The notes below the pieces were generated by a model. The model saw only the letters and a list, made by a program, of their open reading frames with translations, did no database searches and was not told the origin of the DNA. A stretch of DNA of 64,000 bases from a virus: the IMG/VR virus record IMGVR_UViG_3300027861_000018, positions 22,269-86,268 of that record. One strand, given 5' to 3'. This document shows positions 34,106 to 42,795 of the stretch, in pieces. The position numbers were made by a program, and so were the translations under genes. Numbering within the stretch: position 1 is the stretch's first letter; each line of letters begins with the position of its first letter.

Positions 34106-34938
34106 TCCCAGTTGATCGGAATCCGCAGCTCAGTTCCGCACTCCGGACATTCTGGCTCCAGCGTCATGTCTGGACCAGGCACGCAATCATCGAGTGCCTT
34201 TGTGATGTGCTCAATATCATACTTGGACATGGTGTCAATGACGTGCTCTGTGAGCGGCGTTGTCCCGTCCCCAAGCTGGCGAATGCAGCTGGCTATCACG
34301 CGCACCTTGACCATCACAGCATTGGTGCGACCAGTCTTGCGGGTGATGCCCAACATGCACTCCCAGCGCGGGGGCTGGAGCACGGCGCTCTTGATGCGGT
34401 CGCCATCCTTGCCCATCAAACCATGGCGCATCTCATGGCGCCATGAGATAGCCTCCGGACCTGTGACCACTTTGACATCACCCATCGCCAGGTCACCCAC
34501 ATACTTCCACTTGTGGGAACAAGTTGGGCACGTGCAGCTGGCGCTGAGCTCATCTCCCAGAGCCTCCCGGCGCAAGCTGAAATACGCATACAGCACATCT
34601 GGCAACCACATTCGTTGAATCACCAGCTTACGCTGTTGGTGGTTGAGTGCTTGGAAGTCAGCGTGAGGCCCGAGCACCGTGAGGACCGTTGACAGCACCT
34701 CCACCACATATTCAGCTGATGCTCTGGTCTTCTTCCTCTTCAGGGCAAGCTCGCGCTCGATGGCCAGATCATAGACCTTGAACCCAAAGCTGCGATGGAG
34801 CTCACCGCCGTCCAAGATGCCGATGGGAAGTTGCTCACCCCACATCTGGAAAGTGGTCTGGTCATGACCCTCGAAGCCATCGGTTGTCGGCAACGGGGCC
34901 TGTTCAGCCGCCGCATTGAGCTTCTGTACTGCTGCCAT
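34072..34938 (-). CDS. Tail assembly chaperone (zero-frame product) with zinc-binding cysteines
   Basis: 288 residues. Two CxxC pairs, CTCPTCSHKW near 145 and CPECGTE near 270, suggest a zinc ribbon, uncommon in this role. The 3' end encodes DWDFFF, whose codons form the slippery site, and the zero frame stops a few codons later. Position before the tape measure and the frameshift define it as the chaperone that coats the tape measure during tail assembly. Part of the chain (KRKKTRASAEYVVEVLS) is helical. Confidence 0.65.
   Translation of the reverse strand: MAAVQKLNAAAEQAPLPTTDGFEGHDQTTFQMWGEQLPIGILDGGELHRSFGFKVYDLAIERELALKRKKTRASAEYVVEVLSTVLTVLGPHADFQALNHQQRKLVIQRMWLPDVLYAYFSLRREALGDELSASCTCPTCSHKWKYVGDLAMGDVKVVTGPEAISWRHEMRHGLMGKDGDRIKSAVLQPPRWECMLGITRKTGRTNAVMVKVRVIASCIRQLGDGTTPLTEHVIDTMSKYDIEHITKALDDCVPGPDMTLEPECPECGTELRIPINWDWDFFFGAASL
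34093..34099 (-). promoter_or_regulatory. -1 ribosomal frameshift slippery site
   Basis: On the coding strand the codons GAT TTT TTC give the heptamer T TTT TTC (X XXY YYZ) in the zero frame. The -1 frame is open from here to 33875 and leads to the chaperone extension. The frame relation was checked from the codon phases of the two genes. Confidence 0.75.
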
Positions 34939-35043
34939 GCTATTCTGCTCCTCAGATGCGCCTGATGGCGTCTGTTGGGGTAAGGGTTGGGCGCAAACCC
35001 CGAAGCACAGAGCGTGTTGCTGTGCTGGCGGGGCGTGGTGTCA

Positions 35044-35487
35044 TCAGATTGGGAACAAGCTGTCCACCTGGAAGGTCCACTCAAGGACGGCCATGTCACC
35101 AGCGTTCTCAAAGTCCAGGTCAGGCGTCTTCCGCTTGCTGGGCCACATGCCGGTGAAGCTGTATGTCTTGATGAGGGCGCCTGTTCCAGAAGTCAAGACC
35201 AAGGTGCCTGGCTTCTTTGCAGTTGAACTGATGGGGTCTTGGCACTCCTCAAACCAGACTTCCATCGCCAGCACTTCAGCAAGATGGTGCAACGGCTGCT
35301 CGCCGGTGAACTCGGTTGCCTGAGCATTGCCGCCTGGCGACCGGGTGCGGTCAGGCAGGTCCACCACATCAACGGCATATTCCAGCCCGCTCAATTTGGT
35401 GAAAGTGATGAGAGGCATGCCCACAACGATCAATGTGTACTTATTGACCGGGATGTGATCTGCCTGGAGGACCTGCTTGATGCCCAT
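35044..35487 (-). CDS. Tail tube protein
   Basis: 147 residues from MGIKQVLQ, with AGGAG 7 bases upstream. Size, the pattern of a single tube-fold domain (KTYSFTGMWPSKRKTPDLDF, LEWTFQVDSLFPI) and the place directly after the sheath gene match myovirus gp19/FII-type tube proteins. Confidence 0.8.
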   Translation of the reverse strand: MGIKQVLQADHIPVNKYTLIVVGMPLITFTKLSGLEYAVDVVDLPDRTRSPGGNAQATEFTGEQPLHHLAEVLAMEVWFEECQDPISSTAKKPGTLVLTSGTGALIKTYSFTGMWPSKRKTPDLDFENAGDMAVLEWTFQVDSLFPI

Positions 35488-35576
35488 GATCCAGCTCCTA
35501 TTTGGGTCTTGGCGAGCAGACCCGCCAGGAGGTTGATGCATTGCCGGCCCGACTAGGCCGGCAAGCGAAATGCGTG

Positions 35577-38339
35577 TCAGCCAAGGTCCTCAAAGATGCC
35601 AGCCTTGCCGATGCGAATGTTGAAGCGCTCGACAGTGTCAGCCAATCGCAGCTTGATGTCTGCGTACAGGTCACCATTGGCGGCGGTCAAGTTGGTGTTG
35701 TTGTCTTCATCAATCTTGATGCTGACAGCTTGCTCAAACTTGTCACCCCGCAGCGCGCGCTTCTGCCACTCTGGCAGGAAGAAAGCCCTGAAGGTTGTGA
35801 TCAGCCCTTGACGGGTGATCTGGTCATTGATGGCGAACACAATGAAGTCGAACTGATCCCTGAAGATGTTCTCATAGTGAGACAGCTGCTCACGCTGGTG
35901 CTTCCATCTCCACCCCGGGTCAGAGCTGATGGTGCGGTCGCCCCAGATCACGAAGTTGCCCTTGACCTTCTTGATGACGCCGATTCCCACCGGGTTCAAC
36001 ACTTCTTCGCTGAGCACGCGCTCGCCAGTTGGGAGCTTGGCCACATTGGGCAGGGTGACATCAATGCCGGCCGCCGCCTTGTGATAGCCGCCATAATTCT
36101 TGGCAACCAGGGCTTCGCGACCATGAATGGAGCCGGTCAGCGTGCGCACAACCAAGCCTGAGCCGGTCGGATTGGGCACATATCCATAGCTGGGATATGA
36201 GCACACCCCGAAGTCATTGCGGCCGATGGTGTCATTGATCCAGGCAACGGCGGCAGAATCGTCATCCAGGGTGTCCACGAACTCAACGCGGTACTGGTAG
36301 TTGGCAAATTCAGCATATGCCAAACCTGCCTTCTGGATGGCTGAAGCAGTCTTGGCCGGCGTGGCCAGCTTCACCAATCCGAGATTGCGACCAACCAGCC
36401 TGTTGATGACCGACGTGCTGGTGTTGTAGTGCTGGGTGTAATCAGCGTCTGCCGGATCATCGCCGTCATAGCCGTCGCGCAGGAATGTCGGTGCCTGAAC
36501 TCTGAACTCGGCGCCCAGGGTGCCAAGCGCAGAGTCGCCGGCCGTGACGCCCAGATTGGCCACCGTAGTTTCAACGACCAAGAAGCTGTCATATCCAGCA
36601 TTGACATCGTCGCCGCCATCATCCGTGCTGAGGTCAACCGAATCTGCTGGCGAAGTCTGCACCGTGGCAATGTCGCCTGCCGAACTGGTTGCAGTCTGCC
36701 ATTGGGTATTGATTTCTGCCACAAGCGCCGCTGCGCTGGCGAACGGAGCATTGGTTGTGACATCCACCGTCACCTTCCCAAAGTGACTGTGGATCACGTC
36801 CAAGTCAGCCGACGGAGTCAGCGCAAAAGTCAGCGTGCCTGTGTTGGTGACATTCCCTGCCGCCGTTGCCGTGACAGCCTCATCCGGCGCAGCGGCAGGT
36901 GCGCTGGTAAGCGTGATGGTGTCATTGGTGTTGTCTTCGATGCGCAGACGTGACCGCTTGTTGGTATCGATGTCATAGTACAACCAGCCGCCAGCCAGCA
37001 TACCGTCGCCATTCTCGTCGACAGGGAAGGGGCGCACATCGATGACGAAGGTATCGCCATCAGCCAGGCCGCCGTCGCCCTGGTGGACCAGGAAGCCGAT
37101 GGTGTGCTGGTTGGATGCGGCGTATGCCGTGCCAATGGTGCCATTGGGGAGGTCAACATGATCTCCGCCATATGCGACATCAGATGCCACGGTGAACGTC
37201 GTGCCACTTCCGGTGATTGTCACCGTCAGGCGTTGGGGCACAATTCGATCAGCCAAGCTGGCGTCACTGGGCTTGGTCCAGTTGTCAATCCAGCCGCCAT
37301 CAGCCGTCGCAAATGCAGCGGACTGGACGTGTGCGAATTGAGCTGTGAGGATGTTTGACGACCAATCCAGCGCCCAACCGCTGAAGTTGGACGGGCGAGT
37401 GCGAACCCCGATGCTGCCGCCATACACGACGGTCGCATCAACCCACTCATTTGACGCGTCCTGATTGACCACATTCTCGATGTAGTATTTGTGCACAGGG
37501 TCCAGGGACAAGTCGCTGTAGTCAGCCACCTTCACGCCATTCTCCCACAACTCCATCCCAAAGAAGTTGTCCTCATCTTCTTGGCCATTCTTCCACACGA
37601 CCGCCAAGCCCTTCTTGGTGCCGGCCACGCTTGCTGGGAATGTCAATTCCTCAACAGGAAGCCACAGAGTGTAGCCGTCTGCGGCAGGAGTAGCGCCCGC
37701 GGCGAGGTCGGCGGCCATGGTACTGTCCGACTCGACGGTGAGCACGCCTGCCGTGCTGTTGCTGAGCACCGTGTATGTCTTCCCTGTGACACCCTCCAAG
37801 GCCAAGGTGGCTCCAGCCCACTCATCCGCCAGGAAGGTTGACGCCGTGTCGAGGGTGGTGGCCGTAATGTCGGTGGCTACCACGGCAACGTCGCCGGTGT
37901 GAACGCGCTCACGCCCGCCCCAGCGTCCACCGCTCTTGGTGGCGAGGGTGAGCATGACGTCTTGCACATCTCCCCAAGTGACGTCAGCCTTGCGACCATA
38001 TGCGAAACCATGGCCGCCCTTCCGACCAAAGGCCGCATCATTGCTCTTCACCTCTGTGCCATCCGTGACGCGAACAACATACAGCTGCCCTGCACCCTGC
38101 CCCAGATTGAAGAAGTCGAAGGCGCAATCGGGCAACTCACTGCCTGTGTAATAGCTTCCCAGCTTCTTCTTGAATGCTGTGAGGCCAGGCGCATGAATGA
38201 TTTCACCCACCTCGCCCTTTTCTGTCTGACCCACGTAGCAGGTAATGCCAGTGGGCGCAGGAGACAGGGTCTTGTCGGGCGGCGTCTCGATGACGACAAC
38301 ACCGGCTCCGAGGGTAGGTCCAAAGCGGCGAACGCCCAT
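35577..38339 (-). CDS. Tail sheath protein
   Basis: 920 residues. The N-terminal GAGVVVIETPPDKTLSPAPTG and the C-terminal HQREQLSHYENIFRDQFDFI, ITTFRAFFLPEW and a beta strand near the end match the sheath fold, whose termini interlock neighbouring subunits. The middle (about 120-630) is much longer than in P2 or T4 and contains Ala/Thr/Asp-rich beta segments that look like added surface domains. It contracts to drive the tube through the envelope. Confidence 0.9.
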   Translation of the reverse strand: MGVRRFGPTLGAGVVVIETPPDKTLSPAPTGITCYVGQTEKGEVGEIIHAPGLTAFKKKLGSYYTGSELPDCAFDFFNLGQGAGQLYVVRVTDGTEVKSNDAAFGRKGGHGFAYGRKADVTWGDVQDVMLTLATKSGGRWGGRERVHTGDVAVVATDITATTLDTASTFLADEWAGATLALEGVTGKTYTVLSNSTAGVLTVESDSTMAADLAAGATPAADGYTLWLPVEELTFPASVAGTKKGLAVVWKNGQEDEDNFFGMELWENGVKVADYSDLSLDPVHKYYIENVVNQDASNEWVDATVVYGGSIGVRTRPSNFSGWALDWSSNILTAQFAHVQSAAFATADGGWIDNWTKPSDASLADRIVPQRLTVTITGSGTTFTVASDVAYGGDHVDLPNGTIGTAYAASNQHTIGFLVHQGDGGLADGDTFVIDVRPFPVDENGDGMLAGGWLYYDIDTNKRSRLRIEDNTNDTITLTSAPAAAPDEAVTATAAGNVTNTGTLTFALTPSADLDVIHSHFGKVTVDVTTNAPFASAAALVAEINTQWQTATSSAGDIATVQTSPADSVDLSTDDGGDDVNAGYDSFLVVETTVANLGVTAGDSALGTLGAEFRVQAPTFLRDGYDGDDPADADYTQHYNTSTSVINRLVGRNLGLVKLATPAKTASAIQKAGLAYAEFANYQYRVEFVDTLDDDSAAVAWINDTIGRNDFGVCSYPSYGYVPNPTGSGLVVRTLTGSIHGREALVAKNYGGYHKAAAGIDVTLPNVAKLPTGERVLSEEVLNPVGIGVIKKVKGNFVIWGDRTISSDPGWRWKHQREQLSHYENIFRDQFDFIVFAINDQITRQGLITTFRAFFLPEWQKRALRGDKFEQAVSIKIDEDNNTNLTAANGDLYADIKLRLADTVERFNIRIGKAGIFEDLG

Positions 38340-38343
38340 GGTG

Positions 38344-39672
38344 TTACTCCGTGATATCGATGGTTTGAGATGTGGCGCCCACCTGGGTCACAATTTTGCC
38401 AGTGCTGACGCCATAGCCCTGTCCATCGCTGCTTGGGCCCGCGACGATTGCAGGCCTGTTCCAGTTGTTGATGTCCAGAAGGCGGAAAGACATGCTTGCC
38501 GTGTGAAGCCCAGAAAAGCCGGGCGTGGATGTGCGATTGAAGGTCTTTGTGACTACCAGCGTGGCTCGCTCACCTGTCTGCGCTGACTGCGGCGCCATGT
38601 TCGTATCCATCCAGTTGACCACCTCTGCCACCATCCTCTGAAGGTCAATCGCAAGCGGTGCGCGTGCTTCCAAGCTGAAGTCGATGTGTGCACGCCTTGG
38701 TGATGGGAGTATAACTCCAACGGGTGGTGACGCGTAGATGTTCATGATGTGGGAATCCCCACCACCAACCCCGTGGTCCACTGTGTCAATGTCGGCGAAC
38801 ACCAGCGATGGCGTCGAAGCATCATCCTCATAGTCCATGTCTGTCTGGACGGCGACGGGTGGCGCATACTTGGCTCTGATCAAGATGTCGTCGCCGAGGG
38901 TGGGCGCGCCAGTCAGCGTGATGACTCCTGCCGCAAAACTGGAAAGTATGCTTGAGCGCGCCTTAGGGTCTGACGTGAGATTCCACACCCCGTCAATGCT
39001 ATCCACGCTCGCGACCCAAGCAGCATAATCATCGCCAAACACGTCAGCCAGGGTGATGGTTGACGTTCCGTCGCTGGCTGCCCGGATGTCTGTCATTGGG
39101 CGAATTGTATCCTGGAGCTGGGCAACCACTGTGCCATAAATCCAATCTTCAATGAAGTCTGGAAGAGACAGCGTGCACAGCAGCAACACCTCGGTCACGC
39201 TGGGCGTGTAGTCTCGGTCCGTGGTCTGAAGATTGAGCACCACCCCAAGTGCCGTGTCCGGATTCCACGTAGGCAAGTTGGTATTGATGTCTTCAATCGT
39301 ATTCCAATCACTCGCGCCGGCCGCCGACCAAGCTGCGCCATCCCAATAGTAGTGAGTCGTGCCGTCCCAAAGTCTGCCCTGGATCGTGGTAACTTGATTG
39401 AGGTCCAGGTCCTTGGGTGACTCCCCAATTATCTGGATCATGTCCCACGTGACCAACTGACCGATAGAATGGGTCGGAAGCGCAACATACAAATCAGCGT
39501 CAGTGGGGTAGCCCTCTCCCAAGCTGTCGCCTATGTCTGCTGGGATGAGCCTGATGAGTCTTTCACGCGGGATAGCCCGCAACTTCGTGTAGTCGCTGGT
39601 TGTCGCGTCACCCACCATTTTGGAATCAAAATGGTGACACTTCAGCAACCTCTTTGTCGTGGTCGTGCTCAT
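38344..39672 (-). CDS. Virion structural protein, connector region
   Basis: 442 residues from MSTTTTKRL (ATGA overlap with the previous gene). Beta-rich, with WDGAAWSAAGASDW in the middle and a basic C-terminal DNNWNRP-like region. It lies immediately before the sheath, a place often held by tail terminator or neck proteins, but it is larger than those. Family not recognised. Confidence 0.6.
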   Translation of the reverse strand: MSTTTTKRLLKCHHFDSKMVGDATTSDYTKLRAIPRERLIRLIPADIGDSLGEGYPTDADLYVALPTHSIGQLVTWDMIQIIGESPKDLDLNQVTTIQGRLWDGTTHYYWDGAAWSAAGASDWNTIEDINTNLPTWNPDTALGVVLNLQTTDRDYTPSVTEVLLLCTLSLPDFIEDWIYGTVVAQLQDTIRPMTDIRAASDGTSTITLADVFGDDYAAWVASVDSIDGVWNLTSDPKARSSILSSFAAGVITLTGAPTLGDDILIRAKYAPPVAVQTDMDYEDDASTPSLVFADIDTVDHGVGGGDSHIMNIYASPPVGVILPSPRRAHIDFSLEARAPLAIDLQRMVAEVVNWMDTNMAPQSAQTGERATLVVTKTFNRTSTPGFSGLHTASMSFRLLDINNWNRPAIVAGPSSDGQGYGVSTGKIVTQVGATSQTIDITE

Positions 39673-40295
39673 ATCTTGAACCGCTCCCCGGCAAGCCCAG
39701 CCGACCAAGCCTTGAGCCAATTGCGACCAATGCGACGCTTGATTGACTCATCATCCATAGTTTGCGCAATGAAAGGGCGCGCAGGGATGCGGATGTGGGT
39801 AGTGGACTCCCTAAGAGCGCGCCAACCGCCTGGGCGCCTGCGATACAGCTCTGCGGCCCTGCCTGTGAGCTCTGACTCTGATCGGTTGCCTGCGCTCACA
39901 TCAGCCAGATAGCCGAACATCGTGCGCATCTTCTGAGTCACCTTGATGCGGCCGCCATCGTGAAGCATCCGGGCATAGTCCGCCTCTGGGTTGCCCTTCC
40001 GCACCCCAATCTCTGCCGTGTAGTGGTCAATCACAACGCTTGTGATTGCCTTGAACAACTCCCCGCTATCCACGCCTGGCTTGCTTGAGCCCTTGATCAT
40101 GACAGTCAATGGCGCATTGGCAGGGTTGAGTCCCCTCTGAAGGGTGCGTCTGATCTCTTTGCGTACGATGGCGCCGTTGGCTCTTGTGGCATTGCCCATC
40201 TCACGGGCGATGCGACCTGAGGCCACGGCCGGGCTCATGATGGCGGTCAACTTTGACCACGGGCCAGTGAGGGTGATGGATGCGACCTTGGCCAT
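39669..40295 (-). CDS. gpG/gpS-like tail completion (virion morphogenesis) protein
   Basis: 208 residues from the ATG at 40295, which overlaps the preceding TGA and has AGGAGG upstream. Residues RRRPGGWRALRESTTHIRIP followed by ARPFI match the conserved end of Mu gpG/P2 gpS-like morphogenesis proteins. These act at head-tail joining. Confidence 0.65.
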   Translation of the reverse strand: MAKVASITLTGPWSKLTAIMSPAVASGRIAREMGNATRANGAIVRKEIRRTLQRGLNPANAPLTVMIKGSSKPGVDSGELFKAITSVVIDHYTAEIGVRKGNPEADYARMLHDGGRIKVTQKMRTMFGYLADVSAGNRSESELTGRAAELYRRRPGGWRALRESTTHIRIPARPFIAQTMDDESIKRRIGRNWLKAWSAGLAGERFKI

Positions 40296-40687
40296 CACGT
40301 CCTCCTGGGTTGCTGGCTGCTGTAACGGATCAACACGAGCGTGTTGGCGCCATCCAGGTGACCCTTGTCTGTCGTCCCTGTGACATATACGGCGGTTGCG
40401 CGTGAGCCAATGACTGTGATCTTGTCCCCATTCTTGGGCACATATGACTCATCGTCAAGCATCCACTGACGAGTGATCACATATCCCGTTGTGGACTTCT
40501 CCTCTCCAGACCTGTCATAGCCGCGCGATTGGCGGCGTGTCTGGCTGTGCTGCGCATCGAAAGTGACGCTGGCGCCCCTGCTCACTCCCTTCACCGGCTC
40601 GCGAGCGCGCGCATTGTATGCGGTGGATGCCTCGTCCAGAGGCACGACCGTTATGCTGACCGGGCTGATGAGAGGAAGGTTGGCCAC
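40295..40687 (-). CDS. Small head-tail connector candidate
   Basis: 130 residues, beta-rich, with GDKITVIGSRATAVYVTG. Sits between the adaptor candidate and the gpG-like gene, the usual place of head-closure (stopper) proteins. Family is assigned only from position. Confidence 0.5.
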   Translation of the reverse strand: MANLPLISPVSITVVPLDEASTAYNARAREPVKGVSRGASVTFDAQHSQTRRQSRGYDRSGEEKSTTGYVITRQWMLDDESYVPKNGDKITVIGSRATAVYVTGTTDKGHLDGANTLVLIRYSSQQPRRT

Positions 40688-40690
40688 GAA

Positions 40691-41764
40691 TCACACCACC
40701 GCGATGCTGATGGGCGCACGATAATTCTTGATGATTTGCTCGACCTCTGGCGTCAATGCCAAAGCATCGCTCAAACCGACCGTGGAACTGAGCGTATCCC
40801 ACTCTTGCTCATGCCTGTCCACGCGCAAACGCTTGAGCGGTCCGGGCGATGAAGCACTGCTGGTGCTGCCCGTGGTGAGGCGTGACGCCATCCCAAACAC
40901 CATTGCCATGGTTGCTCGACGGATAGGCCCAGGCGTTGTCCCGTCAGGCTCCAGAAAGCCGAACACGCCGCCGATGTCTTGGTTGGCCGCGCCCTCCCCG
41001 AAGTACCCAGGATAACCTGGACGACCGCCTGAATAGATGGACGGCGTTGCCACCATCTCAATCTTGGGATTGCGACGGTGATCTGCCTGAAGCCAGATTG
41101 GGCCCTTGCGATTGATTGGCGACGCATATGCGTGGTAACTGTCTGCGTCCAATTCCTGGGAGCTGAAATTGGCCTTGATGTAGTCGATTCCGATGATGGG
41201 CACAGGAAAGTGAAGCCGCGGGCTGCCCGTGCCGTCCATCTTGAATGTCTGATATACCGGCCTGAAGGGCTGCTTGCACAGCCGATCAATGAGTTGTTGC
41301 GCATAGATGAGCAGCTCCAACATCCAAGCATCAGCGACGGTCACAGCACTCAATCCTTCAGCACGAAGCTCGTTGGGACTCACATAGCTCCAGACGCCCA
41401 ATCCCAAAGCTGCGTCGCTGATGTAAAATACCTGCTCCCACGACAGCGTTGCTGCGCTGTTGTCAGGGTCTGTGTACCACCATTTGATGCTGTGCTTTCC
41501 TTCATTGGGCGTGGCCCATGATGTGCCTGGCGTCAGCCCGACTGAAAGTGTCACATCCTTGGCCGGGAACACCCCTGTGAAGTCGCCTTCACTGGACACA
41601 TCCTCCCTGCCTGTGGCAGGAAAGACCTGCACGGGGCTGCCGCTATCCCAATCATACACGACAAACTCAACAACAGTCGGGTCAAACAACTGACCCTCGC
41701 GATTCACGGCATGGAGCGCCAGGATGTCGCGGGTGTTCTCTTCGCCGTTGGCCAAGTGGGGCAT
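40691..41764 (-). CDS. Structural protein, head-tail adaptor candidate
   Basis: 357 residues. N-terminal beta domain (VEFVVYDWDSGSPVQVF), then a helical region around 120-160 (SPNELRAEGLSAV, WMLELLIYAQQLIDRLC) like gp6/gp15-type adaptors, then further beta structure. The beta domain resembles virion decoration modules. Larger than typical adaptors, so a fused structural domain is likely. Confidence 0.5.
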   Translation of the reverse strand: MPHLANGEENTRDILALHAVNREGQLFDPTVVEFVVYDWDSGSPVQVFPATGREDVSSEGDFTGVFPAKDVTLSVGLTPGTSWATPNEGKHSIKWWYTDPDNSAATLSWEQVFYISDAALGLGVWSYVSPNELRAEGLSAVTVADAWMLELLIYAQQLIDRLCKQPFRPVYQTFKMDGTGSPRLHFPVPIIGIDYIKANFSSQELDADSYHAYASPINRKGPIWLQADHRRNPKIEMVATPSIYSGGRPGYPGYFGEGAANQDIGGVFGFLEPDGTTPGPIRRATMAMVFGMASRLTTGSTSSASSPGPLKRLRVDRHEQEWDTLSSTVGLSDALALTPEVEQIIKNYRAPISIAVV

Positions 41765-41807
41765 TATGCGCTCCTGTGGGCGCCGGCCGGCGCCAGCTCC
41801 GTGGACA

Positions 41808-42275
41808 TCAACTCGCCCTCTGCAATCGCGCTGACAGGGGGCTGCCTTCTGCGTGCCGAAGCTCTGCGCTTGGGCTAGCTTCCACGCGGGCCTGGTCAGC
41901 GCCCCCTCGGGGCATACCTGCCACCCCGGGGTTGTGAACCCGTCGGCCAGCGCGTTCCACCTCCACCTTCATCGACCCGTTTTGGCCTCGCCACACCGTC
42001 AAGGCTGTGCGAGTCGTGTCTGCTTGGATGATGACCTGCTCGCCCGTTACGCGCTCACCGTCTCTGGACCGAATGAGCCGATGCTCAAAGTGGATGGCCC
42101 TGAAACGTTGAGGGCGTGGGGCGGCGTACTGACGGCCACTCCAAAGGATGGAAACGCCTGTAATTGTCTGCTGAAACGCAGGATCAGCGCTGAGACGGGC
42201 CCAACGCTGGCGGTCTGCTTCACGCTCCATGTTGAACTGGACCGTATCACCGCTGCTCTGGTTGACCTGCAGCAC
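41808..42275 (-). CDS. Hypothetical structural-cluster protein
   Basis: 155 residues from a GTG overlapping the upstream TAG. WSGRQYAAPRPQRFRAIHFE and a basic Arg/Ala-rich C-terminal third are the visible features. No family recognised. Likely a minor head or connector protein from position. Confidence 0.5.
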   Translation of the reverse strand: MLQVNQSSGDTVQFNMEREADRQRWARLSADPAFQQTITGVSILWSGRQYAAPRPQRFRAIHFEHRLIRSRDGERVTGEQVIIQADTTRTALTVWRGQNGSMKVEVERAGRRVHNPGVAGMPRGGADQARVEASPSAELRHAEGSPLSARLQRAS

Positions 42276-42727
42276 TAGGCAGGCTCATCAACCAAAGATG
42301 TCTCCAGCTGAGCAAGCACCAGCGCTTGGCGCTCTGTGATGCGCTTGATAAGCTGAGCATTCGTTGGCGGCTTGCGCGAGTCAAGACCAGGCACGCCCAG
42401 GTCTGCTGCGATTGCGATCAGGCGCTTCTTGCTCATGTTCACCCTGACCGCTGTTCGCGCCAGAGCAAGCAAGCGTTCAGGAGTGATGGTGGCGACGCCC
42501 GGACCAGTGCGGCCCTTCTTTCCCACCGTTGACAACACCTTTGCCTCCGTAACTTTAACAGCGCGGATGACGCGAGCTGTCACTTTGTACCGGCCGTGGC
42601 ACTTGTAGTATTTCAGGTGGACGGGATTGGCGACAGGGAATCTGACGCCGTGGCGGTCGCGTTGACCCCACGGCGTCGTGTTTGCCGCACCTTCAACCAA
42701 TTCCACGTGGTGAACTGTCTTGCTCAT
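42275..42727 (-). CDS. Basic helical protein of the head cluster
   Basis: 150 residues from MSKTVHHV (GGAG 8 bases upstream). N-terminal PWGQRDRHGVRF region, then a basic stretch (VKVTEAKVLSTVGKKGRTG) and a C-terminal helix with a SAP-like look (NMSKKRLIAIAADLGVPGLD, TNAQLIKRI). May bind DNA. Next to the major capsid gene. Confidence 0.5.
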   Translation of the reverse strand: MSKTVHHVELVEGAANTTPWGQRDRHGVRFPVANPVHLKYYKCHGRYKVTARVIRAVKVTEAKVLSTVGKKGRTGPGVATITPERLLALARTAVRVNMSKKRLIAIAADLGVPGLDSRKPPTNAQLIKRITERQALVLAQLETSLVDEPA

Positions 42728-42795
42728 GTCAGGCTCCATCCTGTTGAACAGATGATGGTGAATCAACACGGAGGGGCGTCAACCCCTCACCGTGA

